DNA from: JALYUM01 sp036688685
Lineage (GTDB): Bacteria; Pseudomonadota; Gammaproteobacteria; Burkholderiales; Burkholderiaceae_D
Reading direction: 5' to 3'
NCBI RefSeq assembly: GCF_036688685.1
Contig: NZ_JAQQPS010000013.1
Span: 128,898-192,897 of the forward strand
DNA: 64,000 bases
In this document: positions 8,487 to 18,152 of the stretch, piece after piece
Position numbering within the stretch: the stretch's first letter is position 1
Layout: every line of letters begins with the position of its first letter
Notes under the pieces: generated by a model
What the model saw: the letters and a program-made list of their open reading frames with translations, nothing else
Told to the model about the DNA's origin: nothing
Database searches by the model: none
Translations under genes and position numbers: made by a program

Positions 8487-9833
8487 ATGGAACATTTTAT
8501 TGGCTCCCCTGCTGCCAGTTTCACCGACCTCCTGCTCGACGCCGTCTGCGTGGTTGATGCGCGTGGGCGCTTCGTGTTCGTCAGCGCCGCCTGCGAGCAG
8601 ATCTTCGGCTACACGCAGACCGAAATGATCGGCATGACGATGATCGAGCTGGTGGCGCCGCACGACCGCGTGCGCACCCTGTCGGCAGCCACGTCCGTCA
8701 TGGGCGGTACGCCGTTCCCCCATTTCGAGAATCAGTATGTGCGCAAGGACGGCAGTCTGGTCGACATCCTGTGGTCGGCGCGCTGGTCCGAGCAGGACCA
8801 GGTACGCGTGGCGATTGCGCGCGACATCACGGTGATGAAACGCACCGAGGCCATGCAAGCAGCGCTGTACGCCATCTCCGAGGCGGCCCATGCCGCCGAC
8901 GACCTCGATACCCTGTTTGCGCGCAGCCACGCCATCATCGGCAAACTGCTGCCGATCGCCAGTTTTTCGGTGGCGCTGCACGGCGACCATGGCTGCACGC
9001 TGCATTGCGATTTCCAGGCCGCGGACAGCGCGCCACACGACCCGCTGTTGCACGCCGAGCTGGTCAGCCTGCTGTGCGAACATGTCACGCGCCAGAAGGC
9101 GCCCTTGCTGCTGCAGCATCCAGCGCCGGCCGGCCTGGCGCCAGCCTTGCGCGCGGCAGTCGACGGCATGCCGGGCAGCGCCCTGGCCGTGCCCTTGTGC
9201 GACCAGGAGCGCACGATTGGCGTGCTGGTCCTGCGCAGCAGCCTGATTGGTGCGCGCTACACCCACCGCGACCGCGACCTGGTGGCCTTCGTCTCGACCC
9301 AGCTGGCCGCCAGTATCGGCCGCAAGCAGCTGCATGCGCAAATGCGCTTCATGGCCATGCATGACGAACTGACGCGCCTGCCCAACCGGCGCCTGTTCCA
9401 TGATCGCCTCGCCACCAGTCTGGCGCGTGCCCAGCGCCAGCAGTCCAGGCTGGCGCTGCTGTTCATCGACCTGAACCGCTTCAAGCAGGTCAACGACCAG
9501 CATGGCCATGCCTGCGGCGACCGCCTGCTGCAGGAAACCGCGCGCCGCATCAAGGCCTGCCTGCGCGAGGCGGACACGCTGGCGCGCATCGGTGGTGACG
9601 AATTCGTGGTGCTGCTCGAGAGCATCCTGCTGCCGCACGACGCCGCGCTGGTGGCCGATAAAATTCACCTGGCGCTGGCGGCGCCGGTCGAGCTGGGCAA
9701 TGGTTTGAGGATACCGATCACGGTCAGCGTGGGCCTTGCGCTGTACCCGGAACATGGGGCCGACACCAAGGCGCTGCTGGCGCATGCCGACCAGGCGATG
9801 TATGCCGCCAAGGCGGCCCTCGCCATATCCTAG
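8487..9833 (+). CDS. Soluble PAS-GAF-GGDEF diguanylate cyclase
   Basis: 448 residues without membrane segments. A PAS domain (about 10-125, FGYTQTEMIG) is followed by a GAF-like domain (about 140-280) and a GGDEF domain (about 290-448) with an intact GGDEF motif in ARIGGDEFVVLLE. It also has LTRLPNRR and the DLNRFKQVND segment that binds metal and guanine. An RxxD inhibitory site is plausible in KACLREAD, five residues before the motif. It should synthesise cyclic di-GMP in the cytoplasm under control of a small-molecule or redox signal sensed by PAS/GAF. The start at ATG 8487 lacks a good ribosome site but sits right at the PAS domain. Confidence 0.9.
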   Translation: MEHFIGSPAASFTDLLLDAVCVVDARGRFVFVSAACEQIFGYTQTEMIGMTMIELVAPHDRVRTLSAATSVMGGTPFPHFENQYVRKDGSLVDILWSARWSEQDQVRVAIARDITVMKRTEAMQAALYAISEAAHAADDLDTLFARSHAIIGKLLPIASFSVALHGDHGCTLHCDFQAADSAPHDPLLHAELVSLLCEHVTRQKAPLLLQHPAPAGLAPALRAAVDGMPGSALAVPLCDQERTIGVLVLRSSLIGARYTHRDRDLVAFVSTQLAASIGRKQLHAQMRFMAMHDELTRLPNRRLFHDRLATSLARAQRQQSRLALLFIDLNRFKQVNDQHGHACGDRLLQETARRIKACLREADTLARIGGDEFVVLLESILLPHDAALVADKIHLALAAPVELGNGLRIPITVSVGLALYPEHGADTKALLAHADQAMYAAKAALAIS

Positions 9834-9891
9834 AATCATTTCCGGGTGGCTGCGTTATGATCAATTCCTCAACCTGCCACCGGAACCGAAG

Positions 9892-11826
9892 ATGACGCCC
9901 CTGCCCCGCCGCATCGCCCTTGCCCTGTTCGCCAGTACCCTCGCCGCCCACTTCAGCGCCCTCGCGCAGACGCCTGCCGTCAGCGCCGACATGGTCCAGA
10001 ACGGGACCGACATCGCCGCCAAATGGGTCGCGCCGAGCGCCGACTTCGACTACGTCCGGCGCGAAGTGGAACTGCCGATGCGCGACGGCGTCAAGCTGCA
10101 CACCGTGATCCTGATTCCCAAGGGCGCGCAGGACTTGCCGCTGCTGCTCGAACGCACGCCGTACAACGCCGGCGAATTTTCGAAAGCGGCAGTCCCGCGC
10201 CTGCGCGAAGCGGTCAGCGCGGCCAACCGCGAATGGGTCGACGACCGCTACATCATCGTGCACCAGGACATCCGCGGCAAATACGGCTCGCAGGGTAAAT
10301 ATGTGATGACGCGCCCGCCCGTGGGCGCCCTCAACCCCAGCAAAACCGACGACACCACCGACGCCTGGGACACCATCGACTGGCTGATCAAGAACGTCAA
10401 GGAAAGCAACCAGAAAGTCGGCATGATCGGCTCGTCCTACGACGGCTGGACCGTGGCCAACGCCCTGCTCGGACCGCACCCTGCCTTGAAAGTGGCGGCG
10501 CCGCAAAGCCCGATGATCGACGGCTGGATGGGCGACGACTGGTTCCACTACGGCGCCTTCCGCCAGGTCAACCTCGATTATTTTACCGGCCAGACCAGCA
10601 AGACCGGCAAGGGTGAGTCGGTGCAGCGCGCCGGCCTTGACGACTACCAGAATTTCCTCGACGTTGGCTCGGCCGGCGACTGGGCCAGGCGCGCTGGCTT
10701 CGAGCAGCTGCCGTTCTGGAACCGCTTGTCGAGTCACCCGTCCTACGACGCCTTCTGGCAAGGCCAGGCCCTCGACCGCGACCTGGTAGCGCGGCCCTCG
10801 AAGGTGCCCTCCATGTGGCTGCAGGGCCTGTGGGACCAGGAAGACATGTACGGCGCCGTCGTCGCGTGGGAAAAACTCACCGCCAAGGGCTACGACAACA
10901 ACCACCTGGTGATGGGGCCGTGGGCGCACAGCCAGGTCAACGGCAAGGCCGAAACGCTGGGACCGCTCAAGTTCAAGGGCGACACGGCCGCCGACTTCCG
11001 CAAGGATGTCCTGATCCCGTTCTTCAACACGTATCTGAAAGACCGCACGCCGGCCACACCGCTGCCGCCGGTAATGATTTATAACGTTCCCGAAAACCGT
11101 TGGGACAGTTTTGCAAAATGGCCCGGCACGTCCACGCTGGCGCCGCTGTACCTGCAGGCCAACAACGGCCTGGCCTTTGCGCCAGCCGCCGCCGGCGAGG
11201 ACAGCTATGTCTCCGATCCCGCCAAACCGGTGCCTTTCCTGGCGCCGCCAATGGCGTTTTCCGAGCGCGCGCGCTGGGTCAGCTGGCTGCTGCAGGACCA
11301 GCGGTTTGTGGCCACGCGCACCGACGTGCTGTCGTATCAGACACCGGTGCTCACGAATGCGGTGACGGTGCAGGGCGCGCCGCTGGCCGACATCTTTGCC
11401 AGGACCAGCGGCAGCGACCTGGACGTGGTGGTAAAAATCATCGACGTCTATCCGCCGACCGTCCCGGAGCAGCCGGAAATGGGCGGCTATCAGCTGGCCG
11501 TCTCGATGGACATCTTCCGCGGCCGCTACCGCGACAGCTTCGAGAAGCCGAGCGCCATTCCATCGAACACGGTGCAGAACTACAAGTTCCGCCTGCCGAC
11601 CATGAACTACGTGTTCAAGCCGGGCCACCGCATCATGGTGCAAATCCAGTCGAGCCTGTTCCCGCTGTATGACCGCAATCCGCAGACCTTCGTGCCGAAT
11701 ATTTTCTTCGCGAAGAAGGCGGATTACCAGAAGGCGACGGTGTCGGTGCTGCACGGACCGGACGGCGCCAGTGCGGTGCTGCTGCCGGTGGTATCGGCCA
11801 GTACCGCGATCGCTGTCACGCGATAA
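9892..11826 (+). CDS. CocE/NonD family (peptidase S15) hydrolase, exported
   Basis: Starting at ATG 9892 the product is 644 residues with a signal peptide ending at ALA near residue 25. It has the S15/CocE architecture: an alpha/beta-hydrolase domain with nucleophile motif GSSYDG (Ser182), Asp in GLWDQED and His in GPWAHSQ, then a C-terminal jelly-roll X-Pro dipeptidyl-peptidase domain. The family includes cocaine esterase, glutaryl-7-ACA acylases and X-Pro peptidases, so the substrate is an ester or amide that cannot be specified. The open frame extends 52 codons upstream into the cyclase gene, but the ATG at 9892 follows a GGAACCGAAG box and begins a proper signal peptide. Confidence 0.9.
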   Translation: MTPLPRRIALALFASTLAAHFSALAQTPAVSADMVQNGTDIAAKWVAPSADFDYVRREVELPMRDGVKLHTVILIPKGAQDLPLLLERTPYNAGEFSKAAVPRLREAVSAANREWVDDRYIIVHQDIRGKYGSQGKYVMTRPPVGALNPSKTDDTTDAWDTIDWLIKNVKESNQKVGMIGSSYDGWTVANALLGPHPALKVAAPQSPMIDGWMGDDWFHYGAFRQVNLDYFTGQTSKTGKGESVQRAGLDDYQNFLDVGSAGDWARRAGFEQLPFWNRLSSHPSYDAFWQGQALDRDLVARPSKVPSMWLQGLWDQEDMYGAVVAWEKLTAKGYDNNHLVMGPWAHSQVNGKAETLGPLKFKGDTAADFRKDVLIPFFNTYLKDRTPATPLPPVMIYNVPENRWDSFAKWPGTSTLAPLYLQANNGLAFAPAAAGEDSYVSDPAKPVPFLAPPMAFSERARWVSWLLQDQRFVATRTDVLSYQTPVLTNAVTVQGAPLADIFARTSGSDLDVVVKIIDVYPPTVPEQPEMGGYQLAVSMDIFRGRYRDSFEKPSAIPSNTVQNYKFRLPTMNYVFKPGHRIMVQIQSSLFPLYDRNPQTFVPNIFFAKKADYQKATVSVLHGPDGASAVLLPVVSASTAIAVTR

Positions 11827-11850
11827 GCCATCACCGGCAACCTGAAAACC

Positions 11851-11916
11851 GTCATGCCGGCGCAAGCCGGTACCCATACTGCGCTGACAGTATCTTGCTC
11901 TTGAGTCAGCATGGGT
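11851..11916. repeat. Interspersed palindromic (REP-like) element between convergent genes
   Basis: The stretch has a short hairpin (CCGGC-GCAA-GCCGG at 11857-11870). A larger imperfect palindrome pairs ACCCAT...GCTGAC (11872-11888) with GTCAGC-ATGGGT (11905-11916). The wording of the first part (gtcatgccggcgcaagccgg) is close to the GTCATTCCCGCG-type interspersed repeats frequent in this bacterial group. It sits between convergent genes and could also stop transcription from both sides. Confidence 0.5.
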
Positions 11917-11924
11917 CCCCCTTT

Positions 11925-12908
11925 TCAGCGGGAGGACGGCTGTGGGACTGACGCCGCAAGCGTGCTTGTCCGCTGCAGCGCCGCCAGCATCTGGCGCACG
12001 CCCTCCTGATACGACGTCTTGCGCACTGGCCCGATCAGCCCCTGCAGCGCGCTGTCATCCATGCGCAGCGGCTCGGTCAACAGGTAATTCATTTCCACCA
12101 TCTCGCGCATTATCCGGTTGAACAGGCCGAGCACGCGCAGCATGGTCTTGCCGGCCACGCGCAGCTTCACGGGCGCGCCGGTCTGCCGCTCGATTTCCGT
12201 CACCATGGCGCGCTGCGTCGTCACGCCGACACCGGCCAGATGCCAGAACTTGCCCCACGCGCCCGGCGCCGCCGCCAGTTTCACCACCACCGGCCCCACA
12301 TCCGGCACGAACACGAATTCATGCGCAGCGTCGATGGGGCCGAGCATGTTCGCCGTGCCGCCTTCGCGCGCCGCCACCGCCGCGCCATGCAACAAGCTCG
12401 CCGCCACGCCAGGCCCGTAAAAGTCGGGCAGGCGCAGCACCGTGGCATTGATGCGCCCTTCCCGATGTGCGGCCATCAGGATATCCTCCTGCTCCATGCG
12501 CATGCGCCCCTTGAAGGTGTGCGGCCGGCGCGGCTGGTCTTCGCGCACTGGTTTGCCGTCGGTGCGGCCATACGGATACACGGTGCCGATCAGGATCACA
12601 TTCTTCACACCGGCGGCAATCGCGCCTTCGAGCGTCTTGCGCATCAGTTCAGGATGCAGTTCGAACTGCCAGTAGTTCACGCCCACCAGGTAGACCAGGG
12701 TCTCGATGCCGCTGGCGGCCGCCTGCACCGACGCCGGCCGGTCCGGGTTCCACGTGACGATCTCGGCCAGCGCATCGTCCCCATAGTCACGGCGCAAGCT
12801 GGCAGCGTCGCGCCCGACCACGCGGTAACGCTGGCCGGCAGCGCGCAAGGCCGCGGCGATGCTGTTTCCAATGGCGCCGGCGGCACCGAACAGGGCAATT
12901 TTCGACAT
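11925..12908 (-). CDS. NAD(P)-dependent epimerase/reductase (atypical/extended SDR)
   Basis: The frame is open for 672 codons, but the true start is ATG 12908, preceded by AAGGAAA at good spacing, giving 327 residues. It begins with a Rossmann motif (ALFGAAGAIGNSIAAAL, GxxGxxG). It has a YPYGRTDG segment in the place of the YxxxK active site, although the Lys is absent, so it may be an NmrA/NAD-binding reductase rather than a classical epimerase. The substrate is unknown. It is divergent from the LysR gene at 13008 and shares a 100-nt control region holding a perfect palindrome. Confidence 0.82.
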   Translation of the reverse strand: MSKIALFGAAGAIGNSIAAALRAAGQRYRVVGRDAASLRRDYGDDALAEIVTWNPDRPASVQAAASGIETLVYLVGVNYWQFELHPELMRKTLEGAIAAGVKNVILIGTVYPYGRTDGKPVREDQPRRPHTFKGRMRMEQEDILMAAHREGRINATVLRLPDFYGPGVAASLLHGAAVAAREGGTANMLGPIDAAHEFVFVPDVGPVVVKLAAAPGAWGKFWHLAGVGVTTQRAMVTEIERQTGAPVKLRVAGKTMLRVLGLFNRIMREMVEMNYLLTEPLRMDDSALQGLIGPVRKTSYQEGVRQMLAALQRTSTLAASVPQPSSR

Positions 12909-12949
12909 GACATTTCCTTTTGGTGAGTGAATGCAGCCAGTGTGCCGCA

Positions 12950-12986
12950 TTGACTTGGCAAAGGAAATTGGATAACTTCGCTTATC
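12950..12986 (+). promoter_or_regulatory. Promoter and palindromic operator in the SDR/LysR divergent region
   Basis: TTGACT (12950-12955) and TAACTT (12973-12978), separated by 17 nt, form a plausible sigma-70 promoter for the LysR gene. The -10 lies inside a perfect inverted repeat, GATAA-CTTCGC-TTATC (12971-12986), a good candidate for the site bound by the LysR protein to repress itself and control the divergent reductase gene. Confidence 0.5.
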
Positions 12987-13007
12987 TTCTATACACGAAT
13001 GCATACC

Positions 13008-13901
13008 ATGAGCAATGAACCGAACTGGGAGTGGTATCGCAGCTTCCTCGCTGTGGCCGAGAGCGGCTCGCTGTCGGCGGCCGGGCGCGCGCTCGGCCTG
13101 GCGCAGCCGACCGTCGGGCGCCACATCGACAGCCTGGAGCAGGCGCTGGGCCTGAAACTGTTCACCCGTTCCTACGATGGCTACGCGCCCACCGAGGCGG
13201 CGGGCGAACTGCGGCCATATGCCGCCAGCGTCGCCGCCACCACCGCGGCGCTGCGCCGGGTCGCCAGCAGCATCGGCGATGGCGTGCGCGGCACGGTGCG
13301 CATCACTGCCAGCGCCGTGATCGGCGTCGAAGTTTTGCCGCCCATCCTGGCCGCCCTGCGCGCGGCCCATCCGGCGCTGGTGATCGAACTGGTGCTCTCG
13401 AATGCAGTGGACGACCTGCTCCAGCGTGAAGCCGATATCGCGGTGCGCATGGTGCGCCCGACCCAGGAAGCGCTGCTGGCGAAACGCGTCGGCGCCATCG
13501 AGATCGGCCTGTTTGCGCACCAGCGCTACCTGGCCGCGCACGGCACGCCGCAGGCGATGACTGACCTGGCCGGCCACGCGCTGATCGGCTACGACCAGGA
13601 ATCGGCCGCCATCCGCGCCTGGCTGGCACGTTTCCCCGCCTTCGCGCGCGCGGCGCTTGCGTTGCGCTGCGACAGCGATCTGGCGCAGCTTGGCGCCATT
13701 CGGGCCGGCTTCGGCATCGGCTGGTGCCAGGCCGGCCTGGCGGCGCGCGACCCGGACCTGGTGCGCCTGCTGCCCGCAGTCTGCTCGCTGCCGATGGACA
13801 CCTGGATCGCGATGCATGAAGACCTGCGCGCCAGCCCGCGCTGCGCCGTCACCTTTGCCGCGCTGGTATCGGGCCTGGGTGACTACATCGCCCCAGCCTG
13901 A
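13008..13901 (+). CDS. LysR family transcriptional regulator
   Basis: 297 residues from ATG 13008 (an ATG at 12999 would add three). The N-terminal helix-turn-helix reads SGSLSAAGRALGLAQPTVGRHIDSLE and an inducer-binding domain follows. It is divergent from the reductase gene at 12908, which is its likely target. Translation has no clear Shine-Dalgarno; the start lies about 25 nt after the -10 element, so the messenger may have a very short leader. Confidence 0.9.
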   Translation: MSNEPNWEWYRSFLAVAESGSLSAAGRALGLAQPTVGRHIDSLEQALGLKLFTRSYDGYAPTEAAGELRPYAASVAATTAALRRVASSIGDGVRGTVRITASAVIGVEVLPPILAALRAAHPALVIELVLSNAVDDLLQREADIAVRMVRPTQEALLAKRVGAIEIGLFAHQRYLAAHGTPQAMTDLAGHALIGYDQESAAIRAWLARFPAFARAALALRCDSDLAQLGAIRAGFGIGWCQAGLAARDPDLVRLLPAVCSLPMDTWIAMHEDLRASPRCAVTFAALVSGLGDYIAPA

Positions 13902-13991
13902 GGTCCAGCGCATCGCGGCAATCTGCGAAAGCTGGCAGCGCACAAAAAAGTACCGCTAGAATGGTCCCATAAAATAACCATGGAGACCATG

Positions 13992-15671
13992 ATGAAATCA
14001 CTCGCAAGCTATGTGCATGGCGCGCACGACGTGGCGCTGATCGGCGCCACCATCGGCGACTATCTCGAGACGATTGCCGCGCGCTTCGGCGCCAATGACG
14101 CGCTGGTCGTCCCCAGCCAGGGGGTGCGCTGGACCTACGCCGAATTCAACGAGCGCGTTACCCGCCTGGCCGCCGGCCTGGTGCGCCTTGGCCTGTTGCC
14201 GGGCGAGCGCGTCGGCATCTGGGCGCCCAACTGCGCCGAATGGGTGCTGACCCAGTTCGCCACTGCCAGGGCCGGCCTGATCATGGTCAACATCAACCCG
14301 GCCTATCGCCGCGCCGAACTCGAATTTGCGCTCGACAAGGTCGGCTGCACCGCGCTGATCCTCGCGCCCAGCTTCAAGTCGAGCGACTATCTCGCCATGC
14401 TGGGCGACGTGGTGCCGGAACTGGCGACGTCCAGCCCCGGCCAGCTGGCGTCAAAGCGCCTGCCGGCACTGCGCCACGTGATCCGGCTCGGCACCGTGCA
14501 CACGCCCGGCATGGTCAATTTCGATACGGTCTGCGCCGAGGCCGACGCCGGCGACTTCGCCAAGCTTGCCAGCACCGCGCGTGGCCTGCAATTCGACGAC
14601 CCGGTCAACATCCAGTTCACCTCCGGCACCACGGGCGCCCCGAAAGGCGCGACGCTGACGCACCACAACATCCTCAACAACGGCTTTTTCATCGGCGAGG
14701 CCATGCGCCTCACCCGCGCCGACCGCCTGTGCATCCCGGTGCCGCTGTACCACTGCTTCGGCATGGTGCTGGGCAACCTGGCCTGCGTGACACACGGCGC
14801 GACGATGGTGTATCCGGGCGAAGGCTTCGACCCGGTGGCGGTGCTGCGCACGGTGCAGGACGAGCGCTGCACCGGCCTGCATGGCGTGCCGACCATGTTC
14901 ATCGCCATCCTCGACCATCCCGATTTCAGCCAGTACGATTTGCGCTCGCTGCGCACCGGCATCATGGCCGGCTCGCCCTGCCCGGCCGAAATCATGCAGC
15001 GCGTGATCGACAGCATGCACATGCAGGAAGTGACGATTGCCTACGGCATGACGGAAACCTCGCCAGTCAGTTTCCAGAGCGCGGTCGACGACCCGCTCGC
15101 GCTGCGCGTGGCCACCATCGGGCGCGTGCATCCGCACCTGGAAGTGAAAATCGTCGATGGCGCCGGCAACATCGTCGCGCGCGGCGAAAAGGGCGAACTG
15201 CTCACGCGCGGCTACTCGGTCATGCTGGGTTACTGGGACGATCCGGAGCAAACGCGCGACGCGATCGACGCGGCGCGCTGGATGCATACCGGCGACCTGG
15301 CCACCATCGACGCCGACGGCTTTGCGACCATCGTCGGGCGCGCGAAAGACATGGTCATCCGTGGCGGCGAGAACATCTATCCGCGCGAAGTGGAAGAATT
15401 CCTGTACCGGCACCCGCAGGTGCAGGACGTGCAATGCGTCGGCGTGCCGGACAAAAAATATGGCGAAGAACTGTGCGCCTGCATCGTGCTGCGACCCGGT
15501 GCGCAGGTCACGGCGCAAGACATCCGCGCTTTCTGCGACGGCCAGATCGCGCATTATAAAATCCCACGTTACGTGCGCTTCGTCGAGGCGTTTCCGATGA
15601 CGGTCACGGGAAAGGTGCAGAAGTATTTGCTGCGCGAACAGGCGGCGCAGGCGCTGGTGCCAACCACCTGA
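13992..15671 (+). CDS. Fatty-acyl-CoA synthetase / AMP-binding ligase
   Basis: About 559 residues. ANL-superfamily motifs are all present: the P-loop FTSGTTGAPKG near residues 209-219, YGMTETSP, the TGD of MHTGDLATID, GRAKDMVIRGGENIYP, and a C-terminal PMTVTGKVQK carrying the catalytic Lys. It would activate a carboxylic acid, probably a medium- or long-chain fatty acid, through an acyl-adenylate to its CoA thioester. Start choice: GGAGA at 13982-13986 lies inside the most upstream frame and favours ATG 13992 over 13980 or 13989. Confidence 0.92.
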   Translation: MKSLASYVHGAHDVALIGATIGDYLETIAARFGANDALVVPSQGVRWTYAEFNERVTRLAAGLVRLGLLPGERVGIWAPNCAEWVLTQFATARAGLIMVNINPAYRRAELEFALDKVGCTALILAPSFKSSDYLAMLGDVVPELATSSPGQLASKRLPALRHVIRLGTVHTPGMVNFDTVCAEADAGDFAKLASTARGLQFDDPVNIQFTSGTTGAPKGATLTHHNILNNGFFIGEAMRLTRADRLCIPVPLYHCFGMVLGNLACVTHGATMVYPGEGFDPVAVLRTVQDERCTGLHGVPTMFIAILDHPDFSQYDLRSLRTGIMAGSPCPAEIMQRVIDSMHMQEVTIAYGMTETSPVSFQSAVDDPLALRVATIGRVHPHLEVKIVDGAGNIVARGEKGELLTRGYSVMLGYWDDPEQTRDAIDAARWMHTGDLATIDADGFATIVGRAKDMVIRGGENIYPREVEEFLYRHPQVQDVQCVGVPDKKYGEELCACIVLRPGAQVTAQDIRAFCDGQIAHYKIPRYVRFVEAFPMTVTGKVQKYLLREQAAQALVPTT

Positions 15672-16011
15672 AACATCTCGAAACAACTTAAAGAAAAATA
15701 GTTAACCGCAATAAAGCACATCTGCGGCGGACTAAAAACATGGTCATTCTGATCACGCTGCTACACGCGGCAATGCCCCCGCTTGCGCTATGAAAATCGG
15801 GGAGAAATCGCGCAGCTCCCCTGTTTTATTCCAGCCACGTATTTCTTTGACGATGCCGTTCCATGCTTCAAACAGGCAGTCCGGGCGCGGCACAATGCGC
15901 GCTGCATGTGCGTCGCCGTGCCACTTCGCAGCCGCGCAATCCGGTGCTAATCTGCTCGCGCACCAAAGCGGCATCGCCGTTTTTATCAGTGACGCATTCA
16001 AAGGACACAGC
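15672..16011 (+). other. Intergenic leader of the alpha-amylase gene
   Basis: 340 nt without a convincing gene. The amylase frame is open from an ATG at 15790, but the residues it would add (about 74) look random and precede the signal peptide, so I treat the stretch as untranslated control region. The first 60 nt are AT-rich and could hold a promoter; no specific operator was recognised. Confidence 0.5.
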
Positions 16012-17898
16012 GTGAAATTCATCCAAACAAGACCAGCGCAAAAATTACTCGCCGCCGCCATTCTGGCCAGCATGTCGATGATCGTGGCGACGCCTGCCAG
16101 CGCGGCCAGTTTCAATCCGGCCGATACCTCGGTGCAAATGTTCCGCTGGCGCTGGAACGATATCGCCAAAGAATGCACCAACTGGCTCGGCCCGCAAGGC
16201 TATGGCGCGGTGCAGGTGTCTCCGCCGCACACGTCGGTGAGCCTGAACACCTGGTACGACATATACCAGCCAGTCAGTTACACCAAGCTGAACAGCCTGA
16301 TGGGCACCGAAGCCGAATTCCAGGCCATGATTTCCACCTGCCACGCAGCCAAGGTGCGCGTGTATGCCGACGTGGTGGTCAACCACATGGCCGGCGGCTC
16401 GGGCAAGACCAGCGACGGCACCAGCTGGAACGGCAATACGCTGGCCTACCCGAATTTCAGTGCGTCCGATTTCCACGCCAACTGCACCATCGCCAGCGCC
16501 GATTACAGCAATACCAACCGCAGCAATGTCACCACCTGCCGCATCCCCGGCTTGCCTGACCTGAACACCGGTTCGACCTATGTGCAGGGCCAGATCCGCA
16601 CCTACCTGAACAAACTGGTGGCAATGGGCGTGGACGGCATGCGCTTCGACGCTGCCAAGCACTTGGCCCCGGCCGACATCGCCGCCTTCCTGAATGGCGC
16701 CACGCGCACCACCACCTCGGGCGAGCCGCTCTGGATCACCCAGGAAGTGATCGTCGACGGTGGCGTGAATGTCCCGAGCTATTTCGCCACCGGCACCGTC
16801 AACGAGTTCCATTACGTGTACGCGATGAAGGAAATGTTCCAGAACCTGAACGGCGCCAGCATCTCGAAGCTGGAAACCATCATGGGCACGCCGGCCAAAT
16901 GGGGCGGCAGCTGGGGCTTCATCCCCAGCCAGAACGCCACCGTGTTCGTGAATAACTGGGACACCGAGCGCAACGATGGTTCGCCCAGCTCGCTGGTGGC
17001 CAGCAATTTCACCGGTGTCAACAACGACACCACCGGCACCAAGCGCTACAACCTGGCCAATATGCTGATGCTGGCCTGGCCGTATGGCGCGGCGCAAGTC
17101 CACTCGGGCTTCCGTTTCACCACCACTAACCAGGCGCCGCCAAGCGCCAGCCCGTTCGATGCCAACGGCAATGCGCTGGTCAACCAGCAGTGGGATTTTA
17201 TTCATCGCTGGCCCGAGATCTCGAACATGGTGGGCTTCCGCGCCGCCACGGCCGGTGAAGGCACGGCCAACTTCGTATCCGGCACTGTCAACCAGATCGC
17301 ATTTTCGCGCGGCGCCAAGGGCTTTATCGCCATCAACAACGACAGCGCCGCGTGGACCAACCGTTCGTTCGCCACCGGTCTGCCGGCGGGTACCTATTGC
17401 AACGTCGCACACGGTTTGCTGAACGCGGCCAAAACCGGCTGCACCAGCGACAGCGTGGTGGTGCCGGCCAATGGCGTGGTGACGCTCACCCTCGGCAGCG
17501 TGACGGGTACCGTGGTCCCGGCAGTGGCCTTGCACATCAACCAGAAGATCGCCGCTGCCGTCACGTGCAGCGCCGTGTCGGTCAAACTGCGGGTGGCGAA
17601 TGCGAATACCGTCACCGGCCAGAGCCTGTACGTGGCCGGCGACCGTGCCGAGTTCGGCAACTGGGCGGCCACCTCGGCGAGCCAGCTGACGATCGAAGGC
17701 ACGGGCGCCAACGCGGCCTGGTCGCGCACGTTCAGCCTGCCGCCATCGACGGCGATCCAGTACAAATTCGTCAAGAGCGGCGCGGGCGCAGCAAGCTGGG
17801 AAAGCAACCAGTCCACCATCAGCAGCAACCGCGAAGCGGTGACGCCGGCATGCGGCGCGGCGACACTGGTGCTGGATGCGGGCAGTTTCCGCTCCTGA
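16012..17898 (+). CDS. Secreted alpha-amylase, GH13 with C-terminal CBM20
   Basis: Start is GTG 16012, six nt after AAGGA, giving 628 residues with a signal peptide ending at SAA. The catalytic TIM barrel shows region I DVVVNHMAG, region II GMRFDAAKH with nucleophile D213, acid/base E245 in WITQEVIVD and stabilising D317 in FVNNWDTERN. The last ~105 residues (VKLRVANA...GDRAEFGNW...YKFVK) form a starch-binding CBM20. It should hydrolyse alpha-1,4 bonds of starch or glycogen outside the cell. Odd point: region IV normally reads FVDNHD; here the substrate-binding His is Trp (W316). A strong terminator follows the gene. Confidence 0.92.
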   Translation: MKFIQTRPAQKLLAAAILASMSMIVATPASAASFNPADTSVQMFRWRWNDIAKECTNWLGPQGYGAVQVSPPHTSVSLNTWYDIYQPVSYTKLNSLMGTEAEFQAMISTCHAAKVRVYADVVVNHMAGGSGKTSDGTSWNGNTLAYPNFSASDFHANCTIASADYSNTNRSNVTTCRIPGLPDLNTGSTYVQGQIRTYLNKLVAMGVDGMRFDAAKHLAPADIAAFLNGATRTTTSGEPLWITQEVIVDGGVNVPSYFATGTVNEFHYVYAMKEMFQNLNGASISKLETIMGTPAKWGGSWGFIPSQNATVFVNNWDTERNDGSPSSLVASNFTGVNNDTTGTKRYNLANMLMLAWPYGAAQVHSGFRFTTTNQAPPSASPFDANGNALVNQQWDFIHRWPEISNMVGFRAATAGEGTANFVSGTVNQIAFSRGAKGFIAINNDSAAWTNRSFATGLPAGTYCNVAHGLLNAAKTGCTSDSVVVPANGVVTLTLGSVTGTVVPAVALHINQKIAAAVTCSAVSVKLRVANANTVTGQSLYVAGDRAEFGNWAATSASQLTIEGTGANAAWSRTFSLPPSTAIQYKFVKSGAGAASWESNQSTISSNREAVTPACGAATLVLDAGSFRS

Positions 17899-17924
17899 TA
17901 TTCCCCGGGTTGAAGCAGCCCCGG

Positions 17925-17959
17925 ATGGCCCGGACCGTGATGGTCCGGGCCATTTTTTT
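17925..17959 (+). terminator. Rho-independent terminator after the alpha-amylase gene
   Basis: A perfect 12-bp stem (ATGGCCCGGACC pairing with GGTCCGGGCCAT around a GTGAT loop) is followed directly by seven T residues. Confidence 0.92.
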
Positions 17960-18152
17960 GTCTACATTTAATGGACGAACGGCGTGTTTGGCGCAGCCGG
18001 ATGCGCGCGCAGGCAGCGCAGTCACAATCATTCGACTCACCTCCGATTGACATCCGAGACCAAACGATTACAGTCATGCTGCCACGCCAGGGAGATGCTG
18101 GCCGGTTTGAAAGCCCGGCGCGACGCGCTGGCCGAGTGAAAGGAACACCAGC

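Noticed and set aside
8475..11877. Long complement frames (454 and 717 codons) opposite the PAS-GAF-GGDEF and CocE genes
   Set aside because: Antisense shadows; the + strand proteins have complete domain motifs.
12909..13943. N-terminal extension of the reductase frame to 672 residues
   Set aside because: The extension is antisense to a good LysR gene, and an ATG with a strong ribosome site begins the Rossmann fold at 12908.
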